From assembly GCF_021991925.1 (NCBI RefSeq), contig NZ_RXZI01000003.1, positions 124,001-188,000 of the forward strand: a stretch of DNA of 64,000 nt, written 5' to 3'. Positions 1-7,563 of the stretch are shown here, one piece after another. Under the pieces are notes generated by a model. It was not told the origin of the DNA and searched no databases. It saw nothing but the letters and a program-made list of their open reading frames with translations. The position numbers and the translations under genes are program-made. The stretch comes from Sutcliffiella horikoshii (GTDB lineage: Bacteria > Bacillota > Bacilli > Bacillales > Bacillaceae_I). Every line of letters begins with the position of its first letter. Positions within the stretch are counted from its first letter, which is position 1.

Positions 1-1
1 T

Positions 2-1642
2 GCTTATGAGGAAAATAAAGCAGAAGCTCCTTCTTATGCGGAATCTGCAGTCACAATAGAGGAAGTACAGCCAGTAAGAAAAGAGGAGAGAGCGAAACGA
101 GAGACTCCAACGCGACAAGATTCCAGCAAACAGCAGCATATTCCTTTTAATGTAATCATGCTCAAACAGGATAAACGGTCCCTGGAAAGAAAACAACAGG
201 TAACTGGTAAACAAGAAGAGCCGCAGCCTTACTTTAGAAAGCCTTCTATCACGATGCTCTCCATTCCACCACAGCATTCTGAGGATGATAGGGAATGGGT
301 GGAGGCTCAAAGGGAGCTTCTCAATGAAACCCTCCACCACTTTAGAGTTGGTGCCAAAGTGGTAAAGGCCACACAAGGACCGTCTGTTACACAGTTCGAA
401 GTGCAGCCGGAGCCTGGTGTAAAAGTGAACAAGATAACTAATTTGAGTGATGATATAAAGTTAAGCCTTTCTGCACGTGACATTCGGATGGAGGCACCGA
501 TACCTGGAAAAAACACGATTGGAATTGAAGTGCCCAACCGGGTGAGTAAGCCTGTATTCATTAGGGAGATCCTTCGTCACCCGTCTTTTATCCAACATGC
601 ATCGCCCTTGACGGTAGCCATGGGGCTTGATATATCGGGGCAACCGGTCGTTTTGGATTTGCAAAAGATGCCGCATGGGTTGATCGCCGGTGCCACTGGA
701 TCAGGAAAAAGCGTTTGCGTAAACTCTATTATTATGAGTCTTTTATTTAAAAGTACTCCTGATGAGGTAAAACTGTTATTGATAGATCCAAAGATGGTCG
801 AACTTACGCCATACAATCATATTCCACATCTAGTAAGTCCTGTCATCACTGATGTTAAAGCCGCGACAGCAGCGTTGAAATGGGCAGTGGAAGAGATGGA
901 ACGCCGATATGAGTTATTTGTTCACGCAGGAGTCCGGGACATTGGAAAGTACAATGAGGTGGCCAAGAAGCATAATCAGGAAACATTGCCTTATATGGTA
1001 ATCATCATTGATGAGCTTGCAGATTTGATGATGGTGGCGCCGAGTGACGTAGAGGAAGCCATTTGCCGAATCGCTCAAAAAGCGCGCGCTTGCGGCATGC
1101 ACTTATTAATAGCCACCCAGCGCCCTTCCGTTGATGTCATAACAGGATTGATAAAAGCAAACATCCCGACAAGAATCGCCTTTTCCGTTTCCTCTCAGGT
1201 CGATTCCAGAACCATCATTGATATTGGTGGAGCAGAGCGCCTGCTAGGCAGGGGAGATATGTTGTTATTGGAAAACGGTGCCCCAAAACCAATCAGGGTC
1301 CAAGGTAACTTCGTATCAGATGAAGAGATTGAGAGAGCGGTAGATCACGTCCGTAAAGAGCAAAAGCCAACATATCTGTTTGAACAAAGCGAGCTGTTGA
1401 AAGAAGCTACCAGTCAGGATGAGGACGAGCTGTTTTTCGAGGCATGCCAATATGTAGTAGATCAGAATGGTGCATCAACCTCCAGCCTCCAGAGAAGGTT
1501 CCGCATTGGCTATAATCGTGCAGCGCGCTTGATGGAGTTGATGGAGGATCATGGTGTCATTTCCGGACCAAAAGGCAGTAAACCGAGGGAAGTACTTGTA
1601 TCAGCAGAAGAACTAATCAATATGCAAGATTCTGACTATTAA
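2..1642 (+). CDS. sftA: DNA translocase SftA (5' end outside window)
   Basis: C-terminal ~546 residues of an FtsK/SpoIIIE-family ATPase; the frame is open from the first bases, so the start lies upstream of the window. It pumps chromosomal DNA away from the closing division septum. Walker A GATGSGKS is at 689-712 and Walker B IIIDEL at 1001-1018. The last ~65 residues form the winged-helix gamma domain (ending near GVISGPKGSKPREVL) that reads orienting sequences in DNA. The acidic, low-complexity stretch before the ATPase and the IPFNVIMLK segment match SftA rather than SpoIIIE. No transmembrane part is visible, in keeping with soluble SftA. An internal ATG at 158 is not the true start. Very sure of family; SftA versus SpoIIIE rests on context with murC and the linker. 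Confidence 0.93.
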   Translation, partial: AYEENKAEAPSYAESAVTIEEVQPVRKEERAKRETPTRQDSSKQQHIPFNVIMLKQDKRSLERKQQVTGKQEEPQPYFRKPSITMLSIPPQHSEDDREWVEAQRELLNETLHHFRVGAKVVKATQGPSVTQFEVQPEPGVKVNKITNLSDDIKLSLSARDIRMEAPIPGKNTIGIEVPNRVSKPVFIREILRHPSFIQHASPLTVAMGLDISGQPVVLDLQKMPHGLIAGATGSGKSVCVNSIIMSLLFKSTPDEVKLLLIDPKMVELTPYNHIPHLVSPVITDVKAATAALKWAVEEMERRYELFVHAGVRDIGKYNEVAKKHNQETLPYMVIIIDELADLMMVAPSDVEEAICRIAQKARACGMHLLIATQRPSVDVITGLIKANIPTRIAFSVSSQVDSRTIIDIGGAERLLGRGDMLLLENGAPKPIRVQGNFVSDEEIERAVDHVRKEQKPTYLFEQSELLKEATSQDEDELFFEACQYVVDQNGASTSSLQRRFRIGYNRAARLMELMEDHGVISGPKGSKPREVLVSAEELINMQDSDY

Positions 1643-1773
1643 AGCTCTGTTACAGGAAATGTTGTAAATGGATACAAACTTCTATTATTATAAATAATAG
1701 TAAAACTATAGGAGTCGGTATATCCGGCAAGACAGTAACCCAAAATACAGGGTCGTAAGGAGCTTTTAATAAT

Positions 1774-2859
1774 ATGAAAGAAATTGAGTTGAAGCTACAG
1801 GGTAAAATAAAAAGGCTGACAAATCGCACCTTCAAGTTTGATGAACGTGTGAAGGAAGGTTGGTTCTCAGCGGTATACTTTTTGAAAACAAGAGAGATCG
1901 TGAAGGAATTCAAACCAGATAATACCGTTACGATGCAATTTTTTCAAAAAGAGCATGCCGTTTTATGCGGTACAGACGAAGTGATTGCTTTAATCAAAAC
2001 CTTCGCGGATGATCCGGAATCACTTGAAATTTACTCTTTAAAGGATGGGGATAAAATCTCCCCGTTCGAAACAGTACTGACCATCACCGGCCCATATCAA
2101 AATTTCGGCTTCTTAGAAGGTGTGATTGACGGGATTCTGGCCAGAAGAACTTCTGTATCTACGAATGTTTATAATGTGGTCAAAGCTGCTGGACAAAAGC
2201 CTGTCATCTTTATGGGAGACCGTGATGACCATTATACGCAACAGGCAGGGGACGGTTATGCCGCACATATCGGAGGATCTACTGCACAAGCAACGCACGC
2301 CATGAATGAATGGTGGGGCAAAAAAGGGATGGGGACCATGCCACACGCCCTTATCCAACTTTTTAACGGGGACGTAGTGGAAGCTTCCAAAGCATACCAC
2401 GCCAAGTTCCCGGAGGATGAATTGCTTGTGCTGGTGGATTACAACAATGATGTGATCACCGATGCCCTTCGTGTTGCAAGGGAGTTTGGAGACAAACTCA
2501 AAGGAGTCCGAGTGGATACTTCCAGAACCATGATTGACCAACATTTCATCCGCCATCAAGATGTACTTGGAACCTTTGATCCGCGCGGTGTAAATGCACC
2601 TTTAATTTTTGCTCTAAGGGAAGCGTTGGATAAAGAAGGCTTCCAACATGTGAAAATCGTGGTAAGTGGCGGTTTCAGTGAGCAACGCATCAAAGAATTT
2701 GAAGAACAGGACGTACCAGTGGACATATATGGTGTCGGAGGAAGCCTGTTGAAAATTCATATCGGTTTTACCGGCGATAATGTTGTGTTAAACGGGGAAC
2801 CGCAAGCAAAAGCTGGTAGGAAGTACCGGTTTAACGAGCGTCTCGAAAAAGTGGACTAA
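1774..2859 (+). CDS. Nicotinate phosphoribosyltransferase (PncB-type)
   Basis: 361 residues. Joins nicotinate to PRPP to give nicotinate mononucleotide, the salvage entry to NAD. Family features seen: the N-terminal Phe/Tyr-rich segment (GWFSAVYFLKTREIV), a central GDRDDHYTQQAGDGYAAHIGG-like region (positions ~2214-2274), RVDTSRTM, VVSGGFS and the phosphate-binding YGVGGSLL near residue 325. It belongs to the shorter PncB-like branch that also resembles quinolinate phosphoribosyltransferase folds. AAGGAG lies about 11 nt before ATG. It sits alone between sftA and murC, where B. subtilis has no such gene, with its own leader and a terminator behind it. Substrate assignment is by family; nicotinamide cannot be excluded. 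Confidence 0.85.
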   Translation: MKEIELKLQGKIKRLTNRTFKFDERVKEGWFSAVYFLKTREIVKEFKPDNTVTMQFFQKEHAVLCGTDEVIALIKTFADDPESLEIYSLKDGDKISPFETVLTITGPYQNFGFLEGVIDGILARRTSVSTNVYNVVKAAGQKPVIFMGDRDDHYTQQAGDGYAAHIGGSTAQATHAMNEWWGKKGMGTMPHALIQLFNGDVVEASKAYHAKFPEDELLVLVDYNNDVITDALRVAREFGDKLKGVRVDTSRTMIDQHFIRHQDVLGTFDPRGVNAPLIFALREALDKEGFQHVKIVVSGGFSEQRIKEFEEQDVPVDIYGVGGSLLKIHIGFTGDNVVLNGEPQAKAGRKYRFNERLEKVD

Positions 2860-2883
2860 CGTATATAGGTCCACATTTATTGG

Positions 2884-2921
2884 GAAACTGGTAGAAATAT
2901 ATGTGTCTATCGGTTTTTCTT
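2884..2921 (+). terminator. Terminator after the pncB-type gene
   Basis: Inverted repeat AAACTGGTAGA / TCTATCGGTTT with a 10-nt loop, followed by a T-rich tract. Ends the pncB-type transcript. Confidence 0.7.
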
Positions 2922-2969
2922 TCTGACGTTACCGTTGGCTGGACTGAACTAGAGTAATTCTTTAATTAG

Positions 2970-2978
2970 TGCTATAAT
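2970..2978 (+). promoter_or_regulatory. Extended -10 promoter upstream of murC
   Basis: TGCTATAAT is a perfect TGnTATAAT extended -10 element. No good -35 is seen at 17 bp. A start near 2985 would give murC a ~190-nt leader that contains the short open frame at 2992-3138. Confidence 0.6.
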
Positions 2979-2991
2979 AGGTCGTTGATAG

Positions 2992-3138
2992 ACAAAAGGA
3001 CTTTTCTACATATGGTTTGAACCCTTGTCATTAGGGGAATTAGCAAATTTAGACGCTTATCATATAATGGAATATCCATACACGAAAAGCGATGTCTTGT
3101 ACAAAAATAAACTATTGATCAGTTCGTTTGCAGAGTAA
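2992..3138 (+). pseudogene. Short protein-like frame without a normal start
   Basis: An open frame of 48 codons (after a TAG at 2989) reads like real protein: WFEPLSLGELANLDAYHIM and then EYPYTKSDVLYKNKLLISS before FAE-stop. It has no ATG at its 5' end. An ATG at 3012, 11 nt after AAAAGGA, runs straight into TGA (ATG GTT TGA) but a one-base slip would place it in frame with this peptide. It lies between an extended -10 promoter and murC. It could be a decayed small gene, a gene using AUA as start, or a sequencing error. I do not recognise the family. Confidence 0.35.
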
Positions 3139-3178
3139 GTAATCGAATTATATATAGATAAATGTTGGAGGTTTTTTC

Positions 3179-4480
3179 ATGACCATTTATCATTTTGTTG
3201 GTATAAAAGGTTCAGGAATGAGTGCACTTGCGGGAATTCTCGACGATATGCACTATCAGGTTCAAGGCTCGGATATCGAGAAAAGGTTCTTTACTCAGAA
3301 AGGCCTGGAAGAAAAGGGCATCACGATCCTTCCTTTCGATAAAGAAAATATAAAGGAAGACATGACGGTGATTGCAGGTAATGCATTTCCTGATACACAC
3401 GAGGAGATTGAGGCGGCGAAGCAACTGAATGTACCTGTTATTCGTTATCCGCAATTTCTAGGTCAGTTTATGGAGAAGTTTACAAGTATTGCTGTAACTG
3501 GTGCACATGGAAAGACTTCTACCACAGGATTGCTTTCTCATGTCATACAAGGGGCAAAGCCGACATCCTATCTGATTGGGGACGGTACTGGCCGGGGAGC
3601 AGAAGACAGCGAATATTTCGTATTCGAAGCCTGTGAATACAAGAGACACTTTCTGTCCTATTACCCTGACTACACGATCATGACAAACATTGACTTCGAT
3701 CATCCGGATTACTTTGGCAGTATTGATGATGTGTTTAATGCCTTCCAGGAGATGGCCTTGCAAGTGAAGAAAGGAATCATTGCCTGCGGAGACGACGAGT
3801 ATCTGCAAAAAATCCAAGCGAAGGTCCCTGTGATCTATTACGGCTTTGGGGAAGAAAATGATTTCCAGGCCCGTCATGTGGAAAAGTCCACAGAAGGTAC
3901 GACCTTCGATGTGTTTGTCCGTAACAACCACTATGCAACCTTCAAAATAAAAGGCTATGGCGATCACAATATCATGAATGCATTAGCGGTGATTGCGCTA
4001 TGTCATTATGAAGAAATTCCTGCGGATGTAATCCAGAGCCAATTGCTAACTTTTGAAGGAGTAAAACGCAGATTTTCTGAAAAAGTGGTCGGTTCACAAG
4101 TATTAATTGATGATTATGCCCATCATCCGACCGAGATCCGCGCGACAATCGATGCTGCGAATCAAAAGTACCCGGATCGCGATGTCATTGCAGTATTCCA
4201 ACCGCATACCTTTACAAGAACGCAAACCTTCTTGAACGAGTTTGCTGAAAGCCTGGGCGGTGCAGACCATGTTTATCTATGTGACATCTTCGGTTCCGCG
4301 CGTGAGAACCAGGGGAAGCTGACCATAAATGATCTTCTGGAAAAAATAGATCAGGCAGCGATCTTGACGGAAGAAGGAACTGAATTATTGGCTAAACATG
4401 AAAATGCAGTCATCATTTTTATGGGTGCTGGTGATGTAACGAAATTCCAGGAAGCATATGAAAAGTCGTTACAAGTATAA
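3179..4480 (+). CDS. murC: UDP-N-acetylmuramate--L-alanine ligase
   Basis: 433 residues. Adds L-alanine to UDP-MurNAc with ATP, the first peptide step of peptidoglycan precursor synthesis in the cytoplasm. The N-terminal Rossmann domain starts [15 protein letters not shown]; the ATP loop is [10 protein letters not shown] near residue 109; the central domain carries the metal/substrate segment [10 protein letters not shown] and [10 protein letters not shown]; the C-terminal Mur domain has [10 protein letters not shown] near residue 320. TTGGAGG lies 7-8 nt before ATG. Length is typical. sftA-murC proximity is the usual Bacillus arrangement, here split by the pncB-type gene. Confidence 0.97.
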   Translation: MTIYHFVGIKGSGMSALAGILDDMHYQVQGSDIEKRFFTQKGLEEKGITILPFDKENIKEDMTVIAGNAFPDTHEEIEAAKQLNVPVIRYPQFLGQFMEKFTSIAVTGAHGKTSTTGLLSHVIQGAKPTSYLIGDGTGRGAEDSEYFVFEACEYKRHFLSYYPDYTIMTNIDFDHPDYFGSIDDVFNAFQEMALQVKKGIIACGDDEYLQKIQAKVPVIYYGFGEENDFQARHVEKSTEGTTFDVFVRNNHYATFKIKGYGDHNIMNALAVIALCHYEEIPADVIQSQLLTFEGVKRRFSEKVVGSQVLIDDYAHHPTEIRATIDAANQKYPDRDVIAVFQPHTFTRTQTFLNEFAESLGGADHVYLCDIFGSARENQGKLTINDLLEKIDQAAILTEEGTELLAKHENAVIIFMGAGDVTKFQEAYEKSLQV

Positions 4481-4488
4481 TTATATTA

Positions 4489-4528
4489 GAACCGGTTTTC
4501 CTTTGTGAGAGGGAAGACCGGTTTTTTG
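4489..4528 (+). terminator. Terminator after murC
   Basis: ACCGGTTTTCC / GGGAAGACCGGT stem with short loop, followed by TTTTTTG. Confidence 0.85.
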
Positions 4529-4613
4529 TCATTTAGGCATAGGAAAAGGATTTCTGTTTAGGAGGAAACAGAGCTATCGTGTCAGTCAATCTACGAAACC
4601 GTTCCCCCAAGAA

Positions 4614-4649
4614 ACAAAAAACCATCCACATATTCAACCTGTGGATGGC
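4614..4649 (-). terminator. Terminator of the M29 aminopeptidase gene
   Basis: On the minus strand CCATCCACAG / TGTGGATGG forms the stem and is followed by TTTTTTG. It faces the murC terminator. Confidence 0.8.
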
Positions 4650-4660
4650 ACCATATCAAC

Positions 4661-5776
4661 TTATTTTAAATTCTCAGGATTCAAACCTTCAAGCTCCGAA
4701 ACGACGAACTTTCCATCTTTTCTGATCAATACATCATCGAAATAGATTTCTCCCCCACCATATTCAGGACGCTGGATCATCACCATATCCCAATGGATGT
4801 CGGAATTGTTTCCATTCCAAGCGTCTTCATAGGCCTGACCAGGAGTGAAGTGGAAACTGCCGTCAATTTTCTCATCAAACAAAATATCCTGCATCGGATG
4901 TTGGATATACGGGTTAACTCCAATTGCGAATTCCCCGACAAATCGTGCTCCTTCATCAGTATCGAAAATTTTGTTGATACGATCAGAATCATTTGCTGTT
5001 GCTTCCACAATCTTTCCATCGCGGAAAGTCAATTTTACGTTCTCATACGTGAATCCTTGATAAGGAGATGGAGTGTTATACGTAATCGTTCCATTTACAG
5101 AGTCCTTAACGGGAGCTGTATAAACTTCCCCGTCAGGGATATTCATTTCGCCAGCACACTTGATCGCAGGGATATCTTTGATAGAGAAAGTCAAGTCAGT
5201 CCCTTCACCAGTGATTCTTACTTTATCGGTTCTGTTCATCAATTCAACTAGTGCATCCATGGCGTTGCTCATTTTTCCGTAATCTAAATTACATACGTCA
5301 AAATAGAAGTTTTCGAACCCTTCTGTGCTCATTTTCGCCAGTTGAGCCATACTTGCATTTGGATAGCGGAGGACCACCCATTTGGTTTTAGGTACACGGA
5401 TATCACGGTGTACTTTCTTTCCAACTGTGCTACCTTGAATTTTTTGCTTGTCATCAGGAACATCTGATAATTCTGAGATGTTGTCACCTGAACGAAGGCC
5501 GATATATGCGTCCATATCCTTCATGACATTTGCTTCAAAATCGGCTTTCATATTAAATTGTTCTTCTTGTGCACCCATTAATAGTGCGCGGTCAACCTGG
5601 ACATCCTTCAAAGAAACGAAAGGGTAGCCCCCAGCTTTGTAAGCTTCCTCTACAAGTGCGATTACCAGCTCTTTTTGCAGACCGAAGTTTTCAATTAATA
5701 CTTTTTCGCCTTTTTGAAGACGTACGGAATAGTTTATCAAATTTTTTGCTAGTGTTTGAATCCGAGGATCTTTCAT
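4661..5776 (-). CDS. M29 family (AmpS-type) aminopeptidase
   Basis: 371 residues; cytoplasmic metallo-aminopeptidase of the thermophilic aminopeptidase family that removes N-terminal residues from peptides. Visible family features: GEMNIPDGEVYTAPV (Glu ligand) near residue 233, GEFAIGVNP near 290, and the metal-binding tail FHFTPGQAYEDAWNGNNSDI plus HWDMV near 320-345, with the His, His and Asp ligands. GGGGG is 7 nt before ATG. It is shorter than B. subtilis AmpS (about 410) but within the family. Convergent with murC; its promoter faces the ytxG promoter. Confidence 0.88.
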   Translation of the reverse strand: MKDPRIQTLAKNLINYSVRLQKGEKVLIENFGLQKELVIALVEEAYKAGGYPFVSLKDVQVDRALLMGAQEEQFNMKADFEANVMKDMDAYIGLRSGDNISELSDVPDDKQKIQGSTVGKKVHRDIRVPKTKWVVLRYPNASMAQLAKMSTEGFENFYFDVCNLDYGKMSNAMDALVELMNRTDKVRITGEGTDLTFSIKDIPAIKCAGEMNIPDGEVYTAPVKDSVNGTITYNTPSPYQGFTYENVKLTFRDGKIVEATANDSDRINKIFDTDEGARFVGEFAIGVNPYIQHPMQDILFDEKIDGSFHFTPGQAYEDAWNGNNSDIHWDMVMIQRPEYGGGEIYFDDVLIRKDGKFVVSELEGLNPENLK

Positions 5777-5939
5777 TGTTTGGCCCCCTAGTGAAATTGG
5801 TTATGTAACACCTATATTGTAACCGATTCCGCGAAGTTTGTTGAATTTTTTGTCTAAAAATAAATGTCATATTTTAAAAAAATCTTTTATTTTTTGAAGG
5901 GATTTTATCTTTGTCCTAGAATAAAAAGGGGTATAGGAT

Positions 5940-5964
5940 GTTTAAACTGTAACAGATAGGGTAA
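5940..5964 (+). promoter_or_regulatory. Sigma-B-type promoter of ytxGHJ
   Basis: GTTTAA (5940-5945), 13-bp spacer, GGGTAA (5959-5964): one mismatch from the general-stress sigma-B consensus GTTTAA-N12-15-GGGTAT. ytxGHJ is known as a sigma-B target in B. subtilis. A weaker sigma-H-like pair (GGGATTT ... GAATAA) lies at about 5899-5924. Confidence 0.8.
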
Positions 5965-6002
5965 CTAGTTAATATGTAGGTCAGCAGCCAGGAGGTGTCA
6001 CT

Positions 6003-6437
6003 TTGAGTGAATTGCTTTACATTAGCGCAATTATTGTAGCTATTGCTTTTTTAATATTGGTTATTTTTGTTTCAAAAACCCTTCTTTCCGTGCAAGGCAC
6101 ATTAAATCAAGTAGCCGGGACTTTAGGTAGCATTGAAGATCAGATGAAGGGGATAACATCCGAGACAGAGCAGATATTACATAAAACCAACGTATTAATG
6201 GATGACATTCAAGATAAGTCACAACAACTTAATACGGTTGTAACTGCTGTAAAGGATGTTGGTACATCCATTCAAGGGTTTAATCATTCCGTTTCACGTT
6301 TATCTAATAATGTTGCCAAGCAGCTAGATCAAAATCAAGATAAAGTGTCACAGGTCGTTCAATGGTCCAATGTAGCAATGGAAATTGTCGACAAATGGAA
6401 TGAAAGAAAACAGAAAAACAAAATCAACAATTTATAA
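6003..6437 (+). CDS. ytxG: YtxG, DUF948 general stress protein
   Basis: 144 residues. Starts at TTG, chosen because AGGAGGTG lies 5-6 nt ahead and no ATG is nearby. One N-terminal membrane helix (about residues 4-26, [19 protein letters not shown]) is followed by a long coiled-coil-like stretch rich in Gln, Asn and Asp ([17 protein letters not shown]). This is the DUF948 layout. First gene of a sigma-B-type stress operon, with ytxH starting 13 nt after its stop. Biochemical role unknown; probably membrane-attached. Confidence 0.9.
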   Translation: MSELLYISAIIVAIAFLILVIFVSKTLLSVQGTLNQVAGTLGSIEDQMKGITSETEQILHKTNVLMDDIQDKSQQLNTVVTAVKDVGTSIQGFNHSVSRLSNNVAKQLDQNQDKVSQVVQWSNVAMEIVDKWNERKQKNKINNL

Positions 6438-6450
6438 GGAGGAATCGGAA

Positions 6451-7002
6451 ATGAGCAAAGAAGAGATGAAAAATCAAGAAGTTAACAAAGACAGCATCAA
6501 TGCAAAGGACTTATTGATCGGTACATTAATTGGTGGAATCGTGGGCGCTACTACTGCGCTATTCCTAGCTCCAAAATCCGGTAGAGAACTTCGTGGGGAT
6601 ATTACAGATCAGGCAACTCAACTAAAGGAAAGAACTGACCTTTGGAAGCTTCAAGCTACTGAATATACTACTGAACTTGCTGAAACAGCTAAAGATAAAA
6701 CCAACCAATTAACAAAAGCCATCACAGATCAAACTCAACAAGTGATGGATAAAGTTAAGCAGTTGAGAGAAAAAAATGGGGATGTCTCCATGGAACTGCA
6801 AGAGCAGGTTCAAGATATCATCTCTGAAGCGGCTACTGCTATTGAGAATGGTACCGAGGACATGTCTGACGAAGTAAAACAAAGACTAGAAGATACAAAA
6901 GCTGCATTAGAGGACGTAGAGAAAAAGTTATCACAGAGTGAAGAAGAGCAGAACGAACAGAATGCACAGAACGAACAAAACGTACAGAACGTAAACTCAT
7001 AA
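6451..7002 (+). CDS. ytxH: YtxH-like stress protein
   Basis: 183 residues from the ATG at 6451, which has AAGGAGGAA 7 nt ahead; the longer in-frame extension back to 6385 overlaps ytxG and lacks a ribosome site. N-terminal hydrophobic Gly-rich helix (LLIGTLIGGIVGATTALFL, residues ~22-40) followed by APKSGRELR, the signature of the YtxH family. The rest is charged coiled coil. The end is a short Gln/Asn repeat (EEQNEQNAQNEQNVQN). Membrane-attached general stress protein of unknown mechanism. Confidence 0.9.
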   Translation: MSKEEMKNQEVNKDSINAKDLLIGTLIGGIVGATTALFLAPKSGRELRGDITDQATQLKERTDLWKLQATEYTTELAETAKDKTNQLTKAITDQTQQVMDKVKQLREKNGDVSMELQEQVQDIISEAATAIENGTEDMSDEVKQRLEDTKAALEDVEKKLSQSEEEQNEQNAQNEQNVQNVNS

Positions 7003-7012
7003 CTTGAGATTC

Positions 7013-7048
7013 AAACGGCGAAGTGATATGATAGCTTCGCCGTTTTTA
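7013..7048 (+). terminator. Terminator or attenuator between ytxH and ytxJ
   Basis: AAACGGCGAAG / CTTCGCCGTTTTT stem with an 11-nt loop. Sits inside the ytxGHJ group, so ytxJ may be expressed partly by read-through. Confidence 0.8.
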
Positions 7049-7082
7049 ATTTCATAATTCAATTGTAAAGGATGTCGGAAAT

Positions 7083-7409
7083 ATGGATAAAACTATGATA
7101 CAAACCGTAGAAGAATTTAATCAGGTTCTCCAAGAAAATGAAACATTTCTCTTATTTAAAAACAGTACAACCTGTCCCATTAGTCATGCTGCTTTTGAAG
7201 AATTTGAGAATTTTGTAGCAGATCAGGATCAGGTTCCTTGCTATTACTTAAATGTCCAAGAAGCAAGACAGCTTTCCAATCATATTGCGGAAGCTACAGG
7301 AGTGAAGCATGAATCTCCGCAAGCTTTAATGTTTAAGGGTGGAGACGTTGTGTGGAATGCTTCTCATTGGAAAATCACGTATTCTTCTTTACAGGAAAAT
7401 GTAAAATAA
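7083..7409 (+). CDS. ytxJ: Bacilliredoxin BrxC (YtxJ), monothiol
   Basis: 108 residues, thioredoxin-like. The active site is TCPIS (residues ~23-27, STTCPISHAAFEEF), the motif of the monothiol bacilliredoxin YtxJ/BrxC that removes bacillithiol or reduces mixed disulfides on proteins. The typical cis-Pro segment ESPQALMFKGG follows near residue 80. It closes the ytxGHJ stress operon and is followed by a strong hairpin terminator. Implies that the organism makes bacillithiol. Confidence 0.92.
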   Translation: MDKTMIQTVEEFNQVLQENETFLLFKNSTTCPISHAAFEEFENFVADQDQVPCYYLNVQEARQLSNHIAEATGVKHESPQALMFKGGDVVWNASHWKITYSSLQENVK

Positions 7410-7442
7410 AACGAACGTGCATCGACGCACGTTCGTTTTATT
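7408..7442. terminator. Bidirectional terminator after ytxJ
   Basis: AAACGAACGTGC / GCACGTTCGTTT stem with 5-nt loop, A-rich on the left and T-rich on the right. Confidence 0.8.
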
Positions 7443-7454
7443 CTTTCTTAACAC

Positions 7455-7544
7455 CGCGGTTTAATCCCACAGGGTGCTTGCAGGGCCTAAGCCAAGCACT
7501 ACCTGCCGTAGGAGTCTTCGCCGCCCTGTGCTCTAATCAACAGC
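7455..7544 (-). repeat. Fold-back repeat copy 1 (degenerate)
   Basis: Member of the dispersed repeat family described in the findings, in reverse orientation relative to copies 2, 3 and 7. The right end AATCAACAG and the inner CCGTAGGAGTCT are intact; the left arm has decayed. Confidence 0.6.
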
Positions 7545-7563
7545 TAAAAGATTATTTACTCAT

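Noticed and set aside
2113-2559. 148-residue minus-strand open frame
   Set aside because: Antisense to the pncB-type gene; no start signal or domain.
3458-3967. 169-residue minus-strand open frame
   Set aside because: Antisense to murC; shadow frame.
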